Origin: Candidatus Methylomirabilota bacterium
GTDB taxonomy: Bacteria; Methylomirabilota; Methylomirabilia; Rokubacteriales; CSP1-6
Assembly (NCBI GenBank): GCA_036001065.1
Contig: DASYUQ010000223.1
Span: forward strand, 1 to 37,597
Length of the DNA stretch: 37,597 bases
Direction of reading: 5' to 3'
The position numbers and the translations under genes are program-made. The notes below the pieces were generated by a model. It was not told the DNA's origin. It worked only from the letters and a program-made list of their open reading frames with translations, and did no database searches. Below are positions 1-7,348 of this stretch, piece by piece (position 1 is the first letter of the stretch; each line of letters begins with the position of its first letter).

Positions 1-363
1 GTTCAGCTCGATCTCCTCGGTCGCCATCGACTTGGTCTTGACCGCCATCCGCGCGCCCGCCCGCTTGGCGATCCCGAGGATGATGTCCCGCGCCTCCTCG
101 GCCGTGACCGCGTAGTGGGCATGACCGCCCAGCCGCTCCACGTTGTCGACCAGTCGCTCGAGGTAGTGATCCAGCCGCTGGAGGGTGGCTTCCTTGATCT
201 GGCGGGCCCGGTCGCGGAGGCGCTCGCCCTGGGGGAAGCCGTCGAAAGCCTCCCGCCGCAGCCCGATGAACTTGGTCGTCGCGATCGTCAGCGCTTCCTG
301 CAGGAAGGCGTCGTCGAGCGCCGCGGCGGCCCGCCGCCGGAAGGGGGCCGGGAGATCGCTCAC
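1..363 (-). CDS. lutB: LutB-type lactate utilization iron-sulfur protein, N-terminal part (cut by window edge)
   Basis: The reverse strand is open from a GTG at 363-361 to the window edge (121 codons). The start is supported by a GAGGAGGG ribosome binding site about 7 bases upstream, and no ATG lies near the N-terminus. The piece includes the stretch VKTKSMATEEIELN near residues 107-120, which matches the LUD-domain region of LutB/YkgF proteins. In that family LutB carries a LUD domain followed by two [4Fe-4S] clusters and works with LutA and LutC to oxidise L-lactate to pyruvate; here only the N-terminal quarter is present. LutA lies upstream on the same strand, but 625 bp of extra DNA with an IS110 remnant separates the two, whereas they usually abut. 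LutC, if present, would lie off the left edge. Confidence 0.85.
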   Translation of the reverse strand, partial: MSDLPAPFRRRAAAALDDAFLQEALTIATTKFIGLRREAFDGFPQGERLRDRARQIKEATLQRLDHYLERLVDNVERLGGHAHYAVTAEEARDIILGIAKRAGARMAVKTKSMATEEIELN

Positions 364-605
364 TAGACTACCCTCCTCAAGAGACGAGTGACGTCACTCG
401 CGGGGATACCCAGGTACTGCCCGCTCGGCGATCTTCGATCCTGCAGGCAATGGGCGATCGAGTTTCTTGGACGAACCGCGGTGGATCGCCGATCGTAGGG
501 GGTAACCGTGTTGGCAGCGTTCGGGGAGAGCCTGCATCGCTCGCCGCTCGACGGCCACGATGAGACCCGCTCCCCCGAATCAAATGAAGAGAGGCCCAGA
601 CCGGC
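364..605. other. Structured non-coding stretch upstream of lutB
   Basis: No convincing gene lies here; the open frames have no family resemblance. It holds the lutB ribosome binding site (about 371-378), a perfect 16-bp palindrome (385-400), and overlapping inverted repeats: 453-459 pairs with 484-490, and 426-433 pairs with 484-491. It may be the original lutA-lutB spacer with a regulatory site, or the outer left part of the IS110-like element that occupies 606-987. Confidence 0.4.
385..400. promoter_or_regulatory. 16-bp perfect palindrome upstream of lutB
   Basis: The sequence CGAGTGACGTCACTCG equals its own reverse complement. It lies 22 bases before the lutB start codon and just upstream of the lutB ribosome binding site. 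It could be an operator for a dimeric regulator, for example a GntR- or LldR-like factor, which are known to control lactate operons. No such regulator is adjacent, and an origin in the neighbouring mobile element is possible. Confidence 0.35.
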
Positions 606-987
606 CACAGGGTGTAGCGCCAGGGGCAACTGAAGCCCGGAGCGCCTGTCAGTGAGCGACCGGCAGGACCTCTCACCTCGCAGTGTCTCGCGGGCCCCGG
701 GAGGAGCGCAATGACATTCTTCGTCGGCCTCGACTGGGCGAGCCGGACGCACGCCGTCTGCGTCCTCGCCGACAACTCCCGCCATGCCTCGCCCTGGGCA
801 GCGGCGACCTACACCGCCGTGCGTCGGCGGGGCTGTGATCATCCCCATGCGATCCGCATCCTGGCCCGCGCGTGGGTTCGCGTCCTGTGGCGCTGCTGGC
901 AAGACCGCCGTCCCTGCGACTTCACCCTTCACCGTGCCGCCCAGCGCTTGGCCGCCGCGTGACCACTCGAGGGTTGACACAGGGTGT
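606..987. mobile_element. Internally deleted IS110-family element (non-autonomous derivative)
   Basis: The segment carries a small transposase remnant (711-962) with its own ribosome binding site. It is bordered by two copies of the 10-bp direct repeat CACAGGGTGT at 606-615 and 978-987. The right copy ends one base before the lutA stop codon. The 95 bases before the transposase start can form two small hairpins: GGGC/GCCC with loop AACTGAA, and CCTGTC/GGCAGG. In IS110-group elements a bridge RNA is encoded between the left end and the recombinase, so this leader is where it would be expected. The exact ends are uncertain; IS110 elements normally make little or no target duplication, so the 10-bp repeat may or may not mark them. 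Confidence 0.6.
711..962 (+). pseudogene. IS110-family transposase, internally deleted (83 aa)
   Basis: This is a DEDD-type transposase reduced to its two tips. Residues 1-24 match the IS110 N-terminus (VGLDWASRTHAVCV, with the first catalytic Asp in GLDW). Residues from about 25 match the extreme C-terminus (SRHASPWAA, then DHPHAIRILARAW and RCWQD). Full-length proteins are about 330-420 aa, so some 300 residues, including the remaining acidic residues and the catalytic serine region, are missing. The join is in frame and the ORF keeps a GGAGGAG ribosome binding site 5-6 bases before ATG. It cannot be an active recombinase. It lies on the strand opposite to lutA and lutB. Confidence 0.8.
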
Positions 988-988
988 C

Positions 989-1735
989 TCATCGCGCCTC
1001 CCCCTCCAGCAGTTCGGCCAGGTGCAGGGCCCGGACCTTCGACCCCCGCCGGCTCAGCCCGCCGCTCATCTGCATGAGACACCCGGCGTCGCAGGCGACC
1101 ACGCAGGTCGCGCCCGTCGCCTCGATGTTGACCAGCTTCTTGTCGAGGATGGCCGTCGACACCTCGGGCAGCCGCACCGAGAAGGAGCCGCCGAAGCCGC
1201 AGCACTCGTCGCCGCCGGGCAGCTCCACGAACTCCGCGCCCGCCAGCCCTTTGAGGATGGCGCGTGGGCTGGCGGCTTCCCCGAGGCCGCGCAAGAGGTG
1301 GCATGAGTCGTGGTAGGTGACGCGCCCGGGCACGGCGCTCCGAAACTCCGTCCGGCCCAGGACCGACACCAGAAACTGGGAAAGCTCGAACGTGCGGCTC
1401 GCCAGGCGCTCGGCCTCGGCCCGGAGGCCGGGCTCGCGCACGAGGCCCGGATACTCGTGCCTGACCATCCAGGCGCAGGAGCCCGACGGCACGACGACGT
1501 GTTGAGAATCGCGGAACAATGGGATCGTCCGCCGCGCGACCTCGGCCGCCTCGGCGTGATAGCCGGAGTTGAACAGGGGCAGGCCGCAACAGGTCTGGCC
1601 GCGGGGGAAGTCGACGTCGACGCCCAGGCGCCGCAGCAGGCGGACGATGCGGATGCCGACCTCGGGATAGAACATGTCCCCCAGGCACGTGACCATCAGC
1701 GAGGCCCTGATCGGAGCCTTTCCGGGTTCGCTCAT
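989..1735 (-). CDS. lutA: LutA-type (Fe-S)-binding lactate oxidation protein
   Basis: This 248-aa protein consists of two cysteine-rich CCG domains, the architecture of LutA/YkgE and of the C-terminal half of GlcF. The two CCG motifs are GQTCCGLP at Cys49-Cys50 and DECCGFGG at Cys178-Cys179; further cysteines lie at 17, 87 and 145. In the family it forms an L-lactate dehydrogenase complex with LutB and LutC in the cytoplasm. It follows the cupin gene by 55 bp and precedes lutB, from which it is separated by the IS110-like insert. No strong ribosome binding site is seen before the ATG at 1735, and the spacer contains a decayed hairpin repeat. A GlcF paralog role is less likely because GlcF is encoded separately upstream. 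Confidence 0.85.
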   Translation of the reverse strand: MSEPGKAPIRASLMVTCLGDMFYPEVGIRIVRLLRRLGVDVDFPRGQTCCGLPLFNSGYHAEAAEVARRTIPLFRDSQHVVVPSGSCAWMVRHEYPGLVREPGLRAEAERLASRTFELSQFLVSVLGRTEFRSAVPGRVTYHDSCHLLRGLGEAASPRAILKGLAGAEFVELPGGDECCGFGGSFSVRLPEVSTAILDKKLVNIEATGATCVVACDAGCLMQMSGGLSRRGSKVRALHLAELLEGEAR

Positions 1736-1736
1736 A

Positions 1737-1784
1737 GGTCGGAGGGGCCCTGGGAGCCCTCTTCGAGGCCTCCCCCAGTACGGG
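1737..1784 (+). repeat. Decayed third copy of the dispersed hairpin repeat
   Basis: The spacer between the cupin gene and lutA aligns with the central hairpin and linker of the two full copies at 6219-6321 and 18231-18335: GGTCGGAGGGG at the start and CCTCCCCCAG at the end are shared. The stem is shorter and imperfect (GAGGGGC against GCCCTC) and the outer hairpins are missing. The repeat lies in the opposite orientation to the surrounding genes. The 12-mer GGGTTCGCTCAT also appears twice nearby, at 1724-1735 and 1783-1794, covering the lutA start and the cupin stop. Confidence 0.55.
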
Positions 1785-1790
1785 GTTCGC

Positions 1791-2117
1791 TCATGCGCTG
1801 TGGGGCGGCGGGGGCGTGACGACGACGAGGGCCAGCAGCGGTGTCGTCCCCGTGTTGGCCAGGCCGTGGGCGGTCCCGGCCGGAGCCACCACCGCCTCGC
1901 CCGCGTCCACCGTCTCCTCCCGCCCGTCCAGGAAGACGCGCCCGCGTCCCTCGAGGACGAAGTAGATCTTGTCCTGGTCCTGATGGGCGTGCGGCTTCTG
2001 CTCCTGCCCCGGTGCCAGGCAGTAGAGGTCGAGCTGGGTGCGCGCCGTCGTCGCCAGCGCGATCTTCGCCATCTTGTCCGGACGGAACTCCGCGAGTTCC
2101 CTCACTCGGATCTTCAT
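1791..2117 (-). CDS. Small single-domain cupin protein
   Basis: This 108-aa protein is one cupin beta-barrel. Motif 1 is visible at about residues 42-56 (HAHQDQDKIYFVLEG, two His and one Glu as likely metal ligands) and motif 2 at about residues 75-85 (PAGTAHGLAN, third His). Such small cupins bind a metal and serve as sugar- or acid-binding proteins, isomerases or dioxygenases; the substrate cannot be read from sequence. It starts 7 bp after glcF and is followed by lutA, so it belongs to the glycolate/lactate oxidation operon and may bind or process a small organic acid. Confidence 0.8.
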   Translation of the reverse strand: MKIRVRELAEFRPDKMAKIALATTARTQLDLYCLAPGQEQKPHAHQDQDKIYFVLEGRGRVFLDGREETVDAGEAVVAPAGTAHGLANTGTTPLLALVVVTPPPPHSA

Positions 2118-2124
2118 GTCGGCC

Positions 2125-3387
2125 TCATGCCGTGAGCGCGCGGGCCACCAGCTCGACCGGGTGGACCACCTCGATGTCGAGCCCCCGTGCGCGACATCCC
2201 TTCGCGATCTGGAGCAGGCAGCCCGGGTTCGCGGCGGCCACGACCCGGGCTCCCGTCGCGAGGATGCGCGAGATCTTCATGTCCAGCAGCCGCTCGGCCA
2301 TCTCTGGCTCGACGAGATTGTAAACGCCGGCGCTCCCGCAGCAGAGCTCGCTGTCGGCCAGCGGGACGAGTCGCAGGCCCGGAACGCGGGCCAGCAGGGC
2401 GCGGGGCTCGCTCCTCAGCTTCTGGCCGTGAGCCAGGTGGCAGGCATCGTGGTACGTCACCGTCGTCTCCAGCCGGCCGAGCGGCAGCTCGACGTCGACG
2501 AGGAGCTGGCTGACGTCTCTCACGCGTCGAGCGAGCGCTCCGACCTCGGCGGCCTCGGGCAGCCAGTGGCCGTACTCCTTCATGGCCGACCCGCAACCCG
2601 CGGCATTGGTGACGACGTAGTCGAGGTCCCCGGCGAACTGCGCCGCCAGGGCCCGGGCACGTCGCCGGAACGCTTCGAGCCGCCCCCCGTGCAGATCGAG
2701 CGCGCCACAGCAGCCCTGCCCGCGCGGCACGACGACGTCCCAGCCGGCGAAGCTCAGCAGGCGGGCCGTGTCGCGGTTCACCCGCGGGTACAGGTGGCGC
2801 TGCACGCAGCCGGTCAGCAGCCCGACGCGCCCGCGGCGCCGACCCCGGGCGGGAATCAGCGCGGGCAGCGGATCGCGCTGCGGCACCGGGGGCAGCAGCG
2901 CCTCCATCGCCGCCAGGCGCGGCACCAGACGCAGCAGGCCACTGGCGCGGATCAGGCGCTGAAGCCCGAGGCGCTGAGAGAGGCGTAAGGCGCCGAGGAG
3001 CAGGCCCACGCGGCCGGGATGGGGGAACACGGCGAAGACCAGCCGCTTGAGCAGGCGCGGTTGAGACGACAGCCCGCGGCGCGCCAGCTGCGAGCGCGTG
3101 GCCTCCATCAGGGCGCTGAAGGGCACCCCCGCCGGGCAGGCGCTCTCGCACGCGCGACAGCCGAGGCAGAGATCCATGTGGCGCGCGAAGGCTTCCGTCG
3201 GCTCGAGCCGCTCCTCGGCGGCGGCCCGCATGAGGTAGATGCGCCCGCGGGGTGAGTCCATCTCCTCGCCGAGCACGCGGTAGGTCGGGCACTGCGGCAG
3301 GCAGATGCCACAATGCACGCACGCGCGGATCCCGTCCAGGCTGGGGAGGTCGGGCGCGGTGAAAGCTCCCAGTCGAGCACCACTCAT
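2125..3387 (-). CDS. glcF: Glycolate oxidase iron-sulfur subunit GlcF
   Basis: This 420-aa protein has two ferredoxin-type [4Fe-4S] motifs, at Cys23/26/29/33 and Cys74/77/80/84, followed by two CCG domains (GQGCCGALD and ELCCGSAG). This is the standard GlcF layout and length. It accepts electrons from the flavin subunits GlcD and GlcE and passes them to the membrane quinone pool. The start is the ATG at 3387, which shares one base with the glcE stop (TGATG), so translation is coupled. A longer open frame upstream lies inside glcE and is not real. The stop is 7 bp before the cupin start. Confidence 0.93.
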   Translation of the reverse strand: MSGARLGAFTAPDLPSLDGIRACVHCGICLPQCPTYRVLGEEMDSPRGRIYLMRAAAEERLEPTEAFARHMDLCLGCRACESACPAGVPFSALMEATRSQLARRGLSSQPRLLKRLVFAVFPHPGRVGLLLGALRLSQRLGLQRLIRASGLLRLVPRLAAMEALLPPVPQRDPLPALIPARGRRRGRVGLLTGCVQRHLYPRVNRDTARLLSFAGWDVVVPRGQGCCGALDLHGGRLEAFRRRARALAAQFAGDLDYVVTNAAGCGSAMKEYGHWLPEAAEVGALARRVRDVSQLLVDVELPLGRLETTVTYHDACHLAHGQKLRSEPRALLARVPGLRLVPLADSELCCGSAGVYNLVEPEMAERLLDMKISRILATGARVVAAANPGCLLQIAKGCRARGLDIEVVHPVELVARALTA

Positions 3388-4715
3388 CACAGGCCCCCGA
3401 CGAAGCGGCCGGGATTCAACAGGCGCTGGGGATCGAACTCGTCCTTCAGCGCGCGCATGAGCGTGAGCGCCGCGGGGTCGATCGCGCCCCAGGGATCCAC
3501 GCCGGCCCGGAGGACGGCCGGCCCGCTCTGGATCACCACGCTGCCCTCGAAATCGCCGACGAACGCCCGCAGCCGCTCGACGAACCCGGCGGCGGCCTCC
3601 AGATCGGCGCCCGTGAGCGTGAGCGTGACCCGGAGCGTCCCCAGCGCCGCGCAGCCGGTGATCATCAGGGCGGCGTCCGAGCCCAACCCATCGTGGCCGC
3701 GCTCGATCAGGTCCACCGTGTCGGCGAGGCGGCTCGTCAGCGACGCGACCTGGAGCACCATCTGCCCGTCGCTCCTCGTGAAGGCGCGGTCGTAGCGCTC
3801 CCAGAAGGCCGCGGGCGCGCCGGCGGCCCCGCCCCCCGCCCGGCGGGCGAAGTCCTCGACCAGCGCGCCCTGATCGCGCACGGCGGCCTCGACGCTTCCA
3901 ATCGCGACGGCGACGGCGGCCCGGGCCGGGGTGGCGGCGCATGCGCGCAGGGCCGCTTCATTCAGAAGCTCGACGCGGCTCGGCTGCAGCGGCGAGTCCA
4001 GTACGCGCGCGACGAACGCCTGGGCCGCCCCCGTGGAGGGAAAGGCGGCGAGCCACGTCAGCTCGGACTCGGGCATCGGGTGCAGTCGAAGCGTGAGCTC
4101 CGTGAGCACGCCGAGGGTACCGAGCGATCCGACCATCAGCTTGGGCACGTCGTAGCCGGTCACGGACTTCACCACCCGGGAGCCACCCCAGGTGGACACG
4201 CCGCCGGCCGCGACGAAGCGCACACCCAGCAGGAGATCGCGGAGGGTGCCGTAGCGGGCCCGGAGCGGACCGTGGGCGTTGGTGGCGACGAGGCCGCCGA
4301 TCGTCCGCGACTGCCAGGCCGGCGGATCCACCGGAAGCCACTGGCGCCGGGCGGCCAGCCGCGCGGCCAGCGCTCCGGCGGTGATTCCCGCCTCCACGCT
4401 CACGGTGAGATCGTCGGGGTGGTCTTCGATGATCCTCGTCAGGCCACGCATGTCGAGCACGGCGTCCAGCCGCACGGGGGGACGACCCAGATCGAGGGCG
4501 CTGCCGCTGCCCCGCGCCACCACCGCGAGCTTCTCGTCGTGAGCCAGCGCCAGGACGGCGGCCACCTGCTCCAGCGCCGCCGGGCTCACCACCCACCGCG
4601 GCGCGTGCCCGTCGATGGCCGCCGCGGCCAGGAGGCGGGGCTCGGCGCTCACGCGCTCACGGCCGACGATCTCGGCAAGGGTGCCCTCCAGGGACCGGGT
4701 GGAGACACTCATCAC
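3387..4715 (-). CDS. glcE: Glycolate oxidase FAD-binding subunit GlcE
   Basis: This 442-aa protein has an N-terminal FAD-binding type 4 domain (about residues 35-215, with ARGSGSALDLG and RTIGGLVATNAHGP) and a C-terminal oxidase region ending in the typical LMRALKDEFDPQRLLNPGRF. It is a paralog of GlcD and is needed for GlcDEF activity. Two starts are possible: GTG at 4715 and ATG at 4712, one codon apart; the longer is given. The gene starts 9 bp after glcD stops and overlaps glcF by one base. E. coli GlcE is shorter (about 350 aa), so this one has extra length in the cap region. Confidence 0.9.
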   Translation of the reverse strand: MMSVSTRSLEGTLAEIVGRERVSAEPRLLAAAAIDGHAPRWVVSPAALEQVAAVLALAHDEKLAVVARGSGSALDLGRPPVRLDAVLDMRGLTRIIEDHPDDLTVSVEAGITAGALAARLAARRQWLPVDPPAWQSRTIGGLVATNAHGPLRARYGTLRDLLLGVRFVAAGGVSTWGGSRVVKSVTGYDVPKLMVGSLGTLGVLTELTLRLHPMPESELTWLAAFPSTGAAQAFVARVLDSPLQPSRVELLNEAALRACAATPARAAVAVAIGSVEAAVRDQGALVEDFARRAGGGAAGAPAAFWERYDRAFTRSDGQMVLQVASLTSRLADTVDLIERGHDGLGSDAALMITGCAALGTLRVTLTLTGADLEAAAGFVERLRAFVGDFEGSVVIQSGPAVLRAGVDPWGAIDPAALTLMRALKDEFDPQRLLNPGRFVGGL

Positions 4716-4724
4716 GCAGGCTCG

Positions 4725-6170
4725 CTAGATCCAGCTTCCGGTGGGCAGGACCGGACGCGATGGCCTGAATCCCTCGCCGCAGGCCGGGTGGGACGGCAGC
4801 AGCTTCTCGGGATTCATGATCCCGCCGGGATCGAAGACGCGCCGCAGGCGGTACATGAAGTTCAGGTCGGCCTCGGCGTACTGGAGCGTCAAATTCTTGG
4901 CCTTGTCCACGCCCACCCCGTGCTCGCCGGTCACGCTGCCTCCCAGCCCGATGCAGGCGTGGAGCAGTTCTTCGTTGGCCTGAACCGCCCGCGCCAGCTC
5001 CTCGGGCTGGCGGTCGTCGTAGCAGATCAACGGGTGCAGGTTGCCGTCACCCGCGTGGAAGACGTTGGCGATCAGCAGGCCGTGGCGGGCGGCGATGGTT
5101 TCCATCTCCCGCATGATCTGGGGGAGCTTCGAGCGCGGGACTACGGCGTCCTGCAGCAGGTAGCTCGAGGTCAGTCGACCGACGGCCCCGGCCGCCTCCT
5201 TGCGTCCCTTCCAGAGAAGCGCCCGCTCGGCTTCGTCGCGCGCCACGCGCACCTCGAGGGCGCGATGCCGGCGGCAGAGGGCCGCGCAGCGCTCGCCCTG
5301 GACTTCCACCTCCGCCCTCGGCCCGTCCAGCTCGATGAGCAGCACCGCGCCCGCGCTATCCGGGTATCCCGCGCCCACGCCGGCGTTGATGGCGCGGATG
5401 ATGACCGCGTCGAGCATCTCGAGAGCGGCCGGGACGATCCCGGCCGCGATGATGTCCGAGACCGTTTCGGAGGCCTCCACGATCGTGGCGAAGGAAGCCA
5501 GCACGGTCTTCACCGCCTCGGGGGCGTGGAGCAGGCGCACCGTGATGGCGGTGACGAGCCCGAACGTCCCCTCGCTTCCCACCGCGACACCCGTCAGGTC
5601 GTAGCCCGGGTGGTCCATCACCTTACCGCCGAGGTGGACGAGCTCGCCGCGGCCCGTGACCATCTCCAACCCCAGGACGTGGTTGGTGGTGATGCCGTAT
5701 TTCAGGCAGTGCGGCCCCCCGGCATTGGTCGAGACGTTGCCGCCGATGGACGACACCATCTGGCTCGAGGGATCGGGGGCGAAGAAGTAGCCCCGATCGC
5801 TCACCGCCCGGGTAAGCGACAGGTTGATCAGCCCCGACTGCACGGTGGCGCAGCGGTTGGCGAGATCGATCTCGAGAATCTGGTCCATGCGGTTCAGGGA
5901 GACCATGACGCCCCCGCGAGGCGCCATGGCGCCGCCGATGAGCCCGGTCCCCGACCCCCGGGGCACGACGGGCAGGCACTGGCGCCGGCAGAGGACGACG
6001 ATCGCCTGCACCTGCTCCGTCCGGGTCGGCAGCGCCACGGCGTCGGGCATCCCCTTGTAGAAGGTATGCATGTCGCACTCGTAGACGAGACGTCCTTCGG
6101 GCGTCGTGACGAGCCCCTCGGGACCCAGGATACGCTCCAGCTCTTTGACGACGGCGGGGCTTAGTGGCAT
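4725..6170 (-). CDS. glcD: Glycolate oxidase subunit GlcD (FAD-linked oxidase)
   Basis: This 481-aa flavoprotein would oxidise glycolate, or a related D-2-hydroxyacid such as D-lactate, to the 2-oxoacid. Visible motifs are the FAD-binding stretch PRGSGTGLIGGA (about residues 70-81), SSIGGNVSTNAGGP, HAGDGNLHPL and GEHGVG. Length and order match GlcD. It is the first gene of glcDEF-cupin-lutAB. Substrate specificity between glycolate and D-lactate cannot be settled from sequence; the complete D-E-F set favours glycolate oxidase. About 150 bp with a triple-hairpin repeat separates it from korB, so it may have its own promoter. Confidence 0.92.
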   Translation of the reverse strand: MPLSPAVVKELERILGPEGLVTTPEGRLVYECDMHTFYKGMPDAVALPTRTEQVQAIVVLCRRQCLPVVPRGSGTGLIGGAMAPRGGVMVSLNRMDQILEIDLANRCATVQSGLINLSLTRAVSDRGYFFAPDPSSQMVSSIGGNVSTNAGGPHCLKYGITTNHVLGLEMVTGRGELVHLGGKVMDHPGYDLTGVAVGSEGTFGLVTAITVRLLHAPEAVKTVLASFATIVEASETVSDIIAAGIVPAALEMLDAVIIRAINAGVGAGYPDSAGAVLLIELDGPRAEVEVQGERCAALCRRHRALEVRVARDEAERALLWKGRKEAAGAVGRLTSSYLLQDAVVPRSKLPQIMREMETIAARHGLLIANVFHAGDGNLHPLICYDDRQPEELARAVQANEELLHACIGLGGSVTGEHGVGVDKAKNLTLQYAEADLNFMYRLRRVFDPGGIMNPEKLLPSHPACGEGFRPSRPVLPTGSWI

Positions 6171-6191
6171 GGCGCTTCCATAAGCGGCACT

Positions 6192-6197
6192 AGTTTA
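6192..6197 (-). promoter_or_regulatory. Possible -10 element for glcD
   Basis: The reverse strand reads TAAACT about 21 bases before the glcD ATG, an AT-rich patch in otherwise GC-rich DNA. No good -35 hexamer sits at 16-18 bases, so the call is weak. It would allow glcDEF-lutAB to be transcribed apart from korAB. Confidence 0.25.
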
Positions 6198-6218
6198 CCT
6201 CGGGCAGTGATCGCGGTG

Positions 6219-6321
6219 TTCGAGCGCCGGCGGAGCCGGCGCAACTCGGTCCTGGGGGAGGTCTCGGAGGGGGCCGTCGAGGCCCCCTCCGACCAGAAAG
6301 GGGGGCAAAGCCCCCCTTCGA
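6219..6321 (-). repeat. Triple-hairpin dispersed repeat, copy 1 (after korB)
   Basis: Three perfect hairpins follow one another. 6224-6231 pairs with 6235-6242 (8 bp, loop GGA). 6264-6275 pairs with 6281-6292 (12 bp, loop GTCGA). 6298-6306 pairs with 6310-6318 (9 bp, loop AAA). The linker GGGGGAGG lies between the first and second. The block begins directly after the korB stop codon. No run of T follows, so it is not a classical terminator, but it could stop or attenuate transcription or protect the korAB message 3' end. Confidence 0.8.
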
Positions 6322-6322
6322 G

Positions 6323-7348
6323 TCAGATCTTCCAGGTATCTCCCGACGTGAGGAGCTTGGCGATGTCGCCGGGGCCGCGCTCCGAGATGGCGCGCTGCTC
6401 CTGATCGAGGAGGATCTCCTCGTACACGGGCGCCTCCACCGCCGTCAGCACACCCATCGGAATGGGAAACTCCGGGGCCCAGAGGTCGGCCAGCAGCTTG
6501 GCCGCGTTCACGTTCTTCTCGTCGTGTACCCAGAGGGCGCTGGCCGGCACGCTGGCGGCCGGTGCGACCTTGGGGATGACGCCGTCCATGATGACCGCCT
6601 TGCGATCGTCGGGCGGGCCGAAGAGCAGCGGCTTGCCCTGCTCCAGGCGGAGCTCGTACTGCAGCTTGGACTCCTTTTCGTACAGCGCGTTCCAGGCGAG
6701 GTCGTTGTACACGTTGCAGTTCTGCAAGATTTCGAGGAACGCCGTGCCCTTGTGGTGGGCTGCGCGCTTGAGCATCTCCTCGATGTGCTTGACGTCGCGA
6801 TCGACCGTTCGCCCGACGAACGTGGCGCCGCAGCCGAGCGCGAACGCCAGCGGGTTGACGGGCCGGTCGGCCGAGCCCAACGGCGTGGACTTCGTCACCT
6901 TGCCCAGCTCGCTGGTCGGCGAGTATTGCCCCTTGGTGAGCCCGTAGATCCGGTTGTTGAAGAGGAGGATGGTCAGGCTCACGTTGCGGCGAAGCACGTG
7001 CAGCATGTGGTTGCCGCCGATGGAGAGCCCATCGCCGTCGCCGGTGACCACGAAGATCTTGAGATCGGGCCGGGCCAGACGCAGGCCCGTGGCGACGGCG
7101 GGCGCCCGACCGTGGATCGTGTGGAACCCGTAGGTGTTCATGTAGTACGGGAACCGGCTGGAGCAGCCGATCCCGGAGATGAAGACGATGTTCTCCTTGG
7201 GGATGCCGAGGTCGGGCATCGTCTTCTGGACCGCGCTCAGGATCGCGTAGTCCCCGCACCCCGGGCACCAGCGGACGTCCTGGTCCGATTCGAAGTCCTT
7301 CTTCGTGTAGCGCCGGGCTTCGGCCGCCCCCGCTCCGCTCACGCTCAT
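6323..7348 (-). CDS. korB: 2-oxoacid:ferredoxin oxidoreductase beta subunit (KorB)
   Basis: This 341-aa thiamine-diphosphate subunit carries WCPGCGDYAIL (Cys28 and Cys31, cluster ligands with a later Cys) and the TPP/Mg motif GDGDGLSIGGNH. With KorA it converts 2-oxoglutarate, or a related 2-oxoacid, plus CoA and oxidised ferredoxin to the acyl-CoA, CO2 and reduced ferredoxin. The length matches two-subunit KorAB enzymes of actinobacteria and Aquificales. The ATG at 7348 overlaps the korA stop by four bases (ATGA). A longer upstream open frame lies within korA and is a shadow. Activity on pyruvate cannot be excluded. Confidence 0.92.
   Translation of the reverse strand: MSVSGAGAAEARRYTKKDFESDQDVRWCPGCGDYAILSAVQKTMPDLGIPKENIVFISGIGCSSRFPYYMNTYGFHTIHGRAPAVATGLRLARPDLKIFVVTGDGDGLSIGGNHMLHVLRRNVSLTILLFNNRIYGLTKGQYSPTSELGKVTKSTPLGSADRPVNPLAFALGCGATFVGRTVDRDVKHIEEMLKRAAHHKGTAFLEILQNCNVYNDLAWNALYEKESKLQYELRLEQGKPLLFGPPDDRKAVIMDGVIPKVAPAASVPASALWVHDEKNVNAAKLLADLWAPEFPIPMGVLTAVEAPVYEEILLDQEQRAISERGPGDIAKLLTSGDTWKI

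Noticed and set aside
606-987. Target-site duplication proving recent insertion
   Set aside because: IS110 elements usually make no or very short duplications, so the 10-bp repeat is reported but not taken as proof of the boundaries.
363-1688. Minus-strand open frame of 441 codons spanning the IS110 remnant and lutA
   Set aside because: It overlaps lutA in another frame and has no recognisable domain; the CCG motifs are only in the lutA frame.
3693-6164. Very long plus-strand open frame (over 800 codons) opposite glcE and glcD
   Set aside because: It is the antisense shadow of GC-rich coding DNA; its composition is Arg/Gly/His-rich with no family motif, while glcD and glcE on the other strand are unmistakable.
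6264-6318. Classical rho-independent terminator after korB
   Set aside because: Strong stems are present but no T run follows any of them, and the same three-stem unit recurs elsewhere, so it is better described as a dispersed repeat with possible terminator activity.
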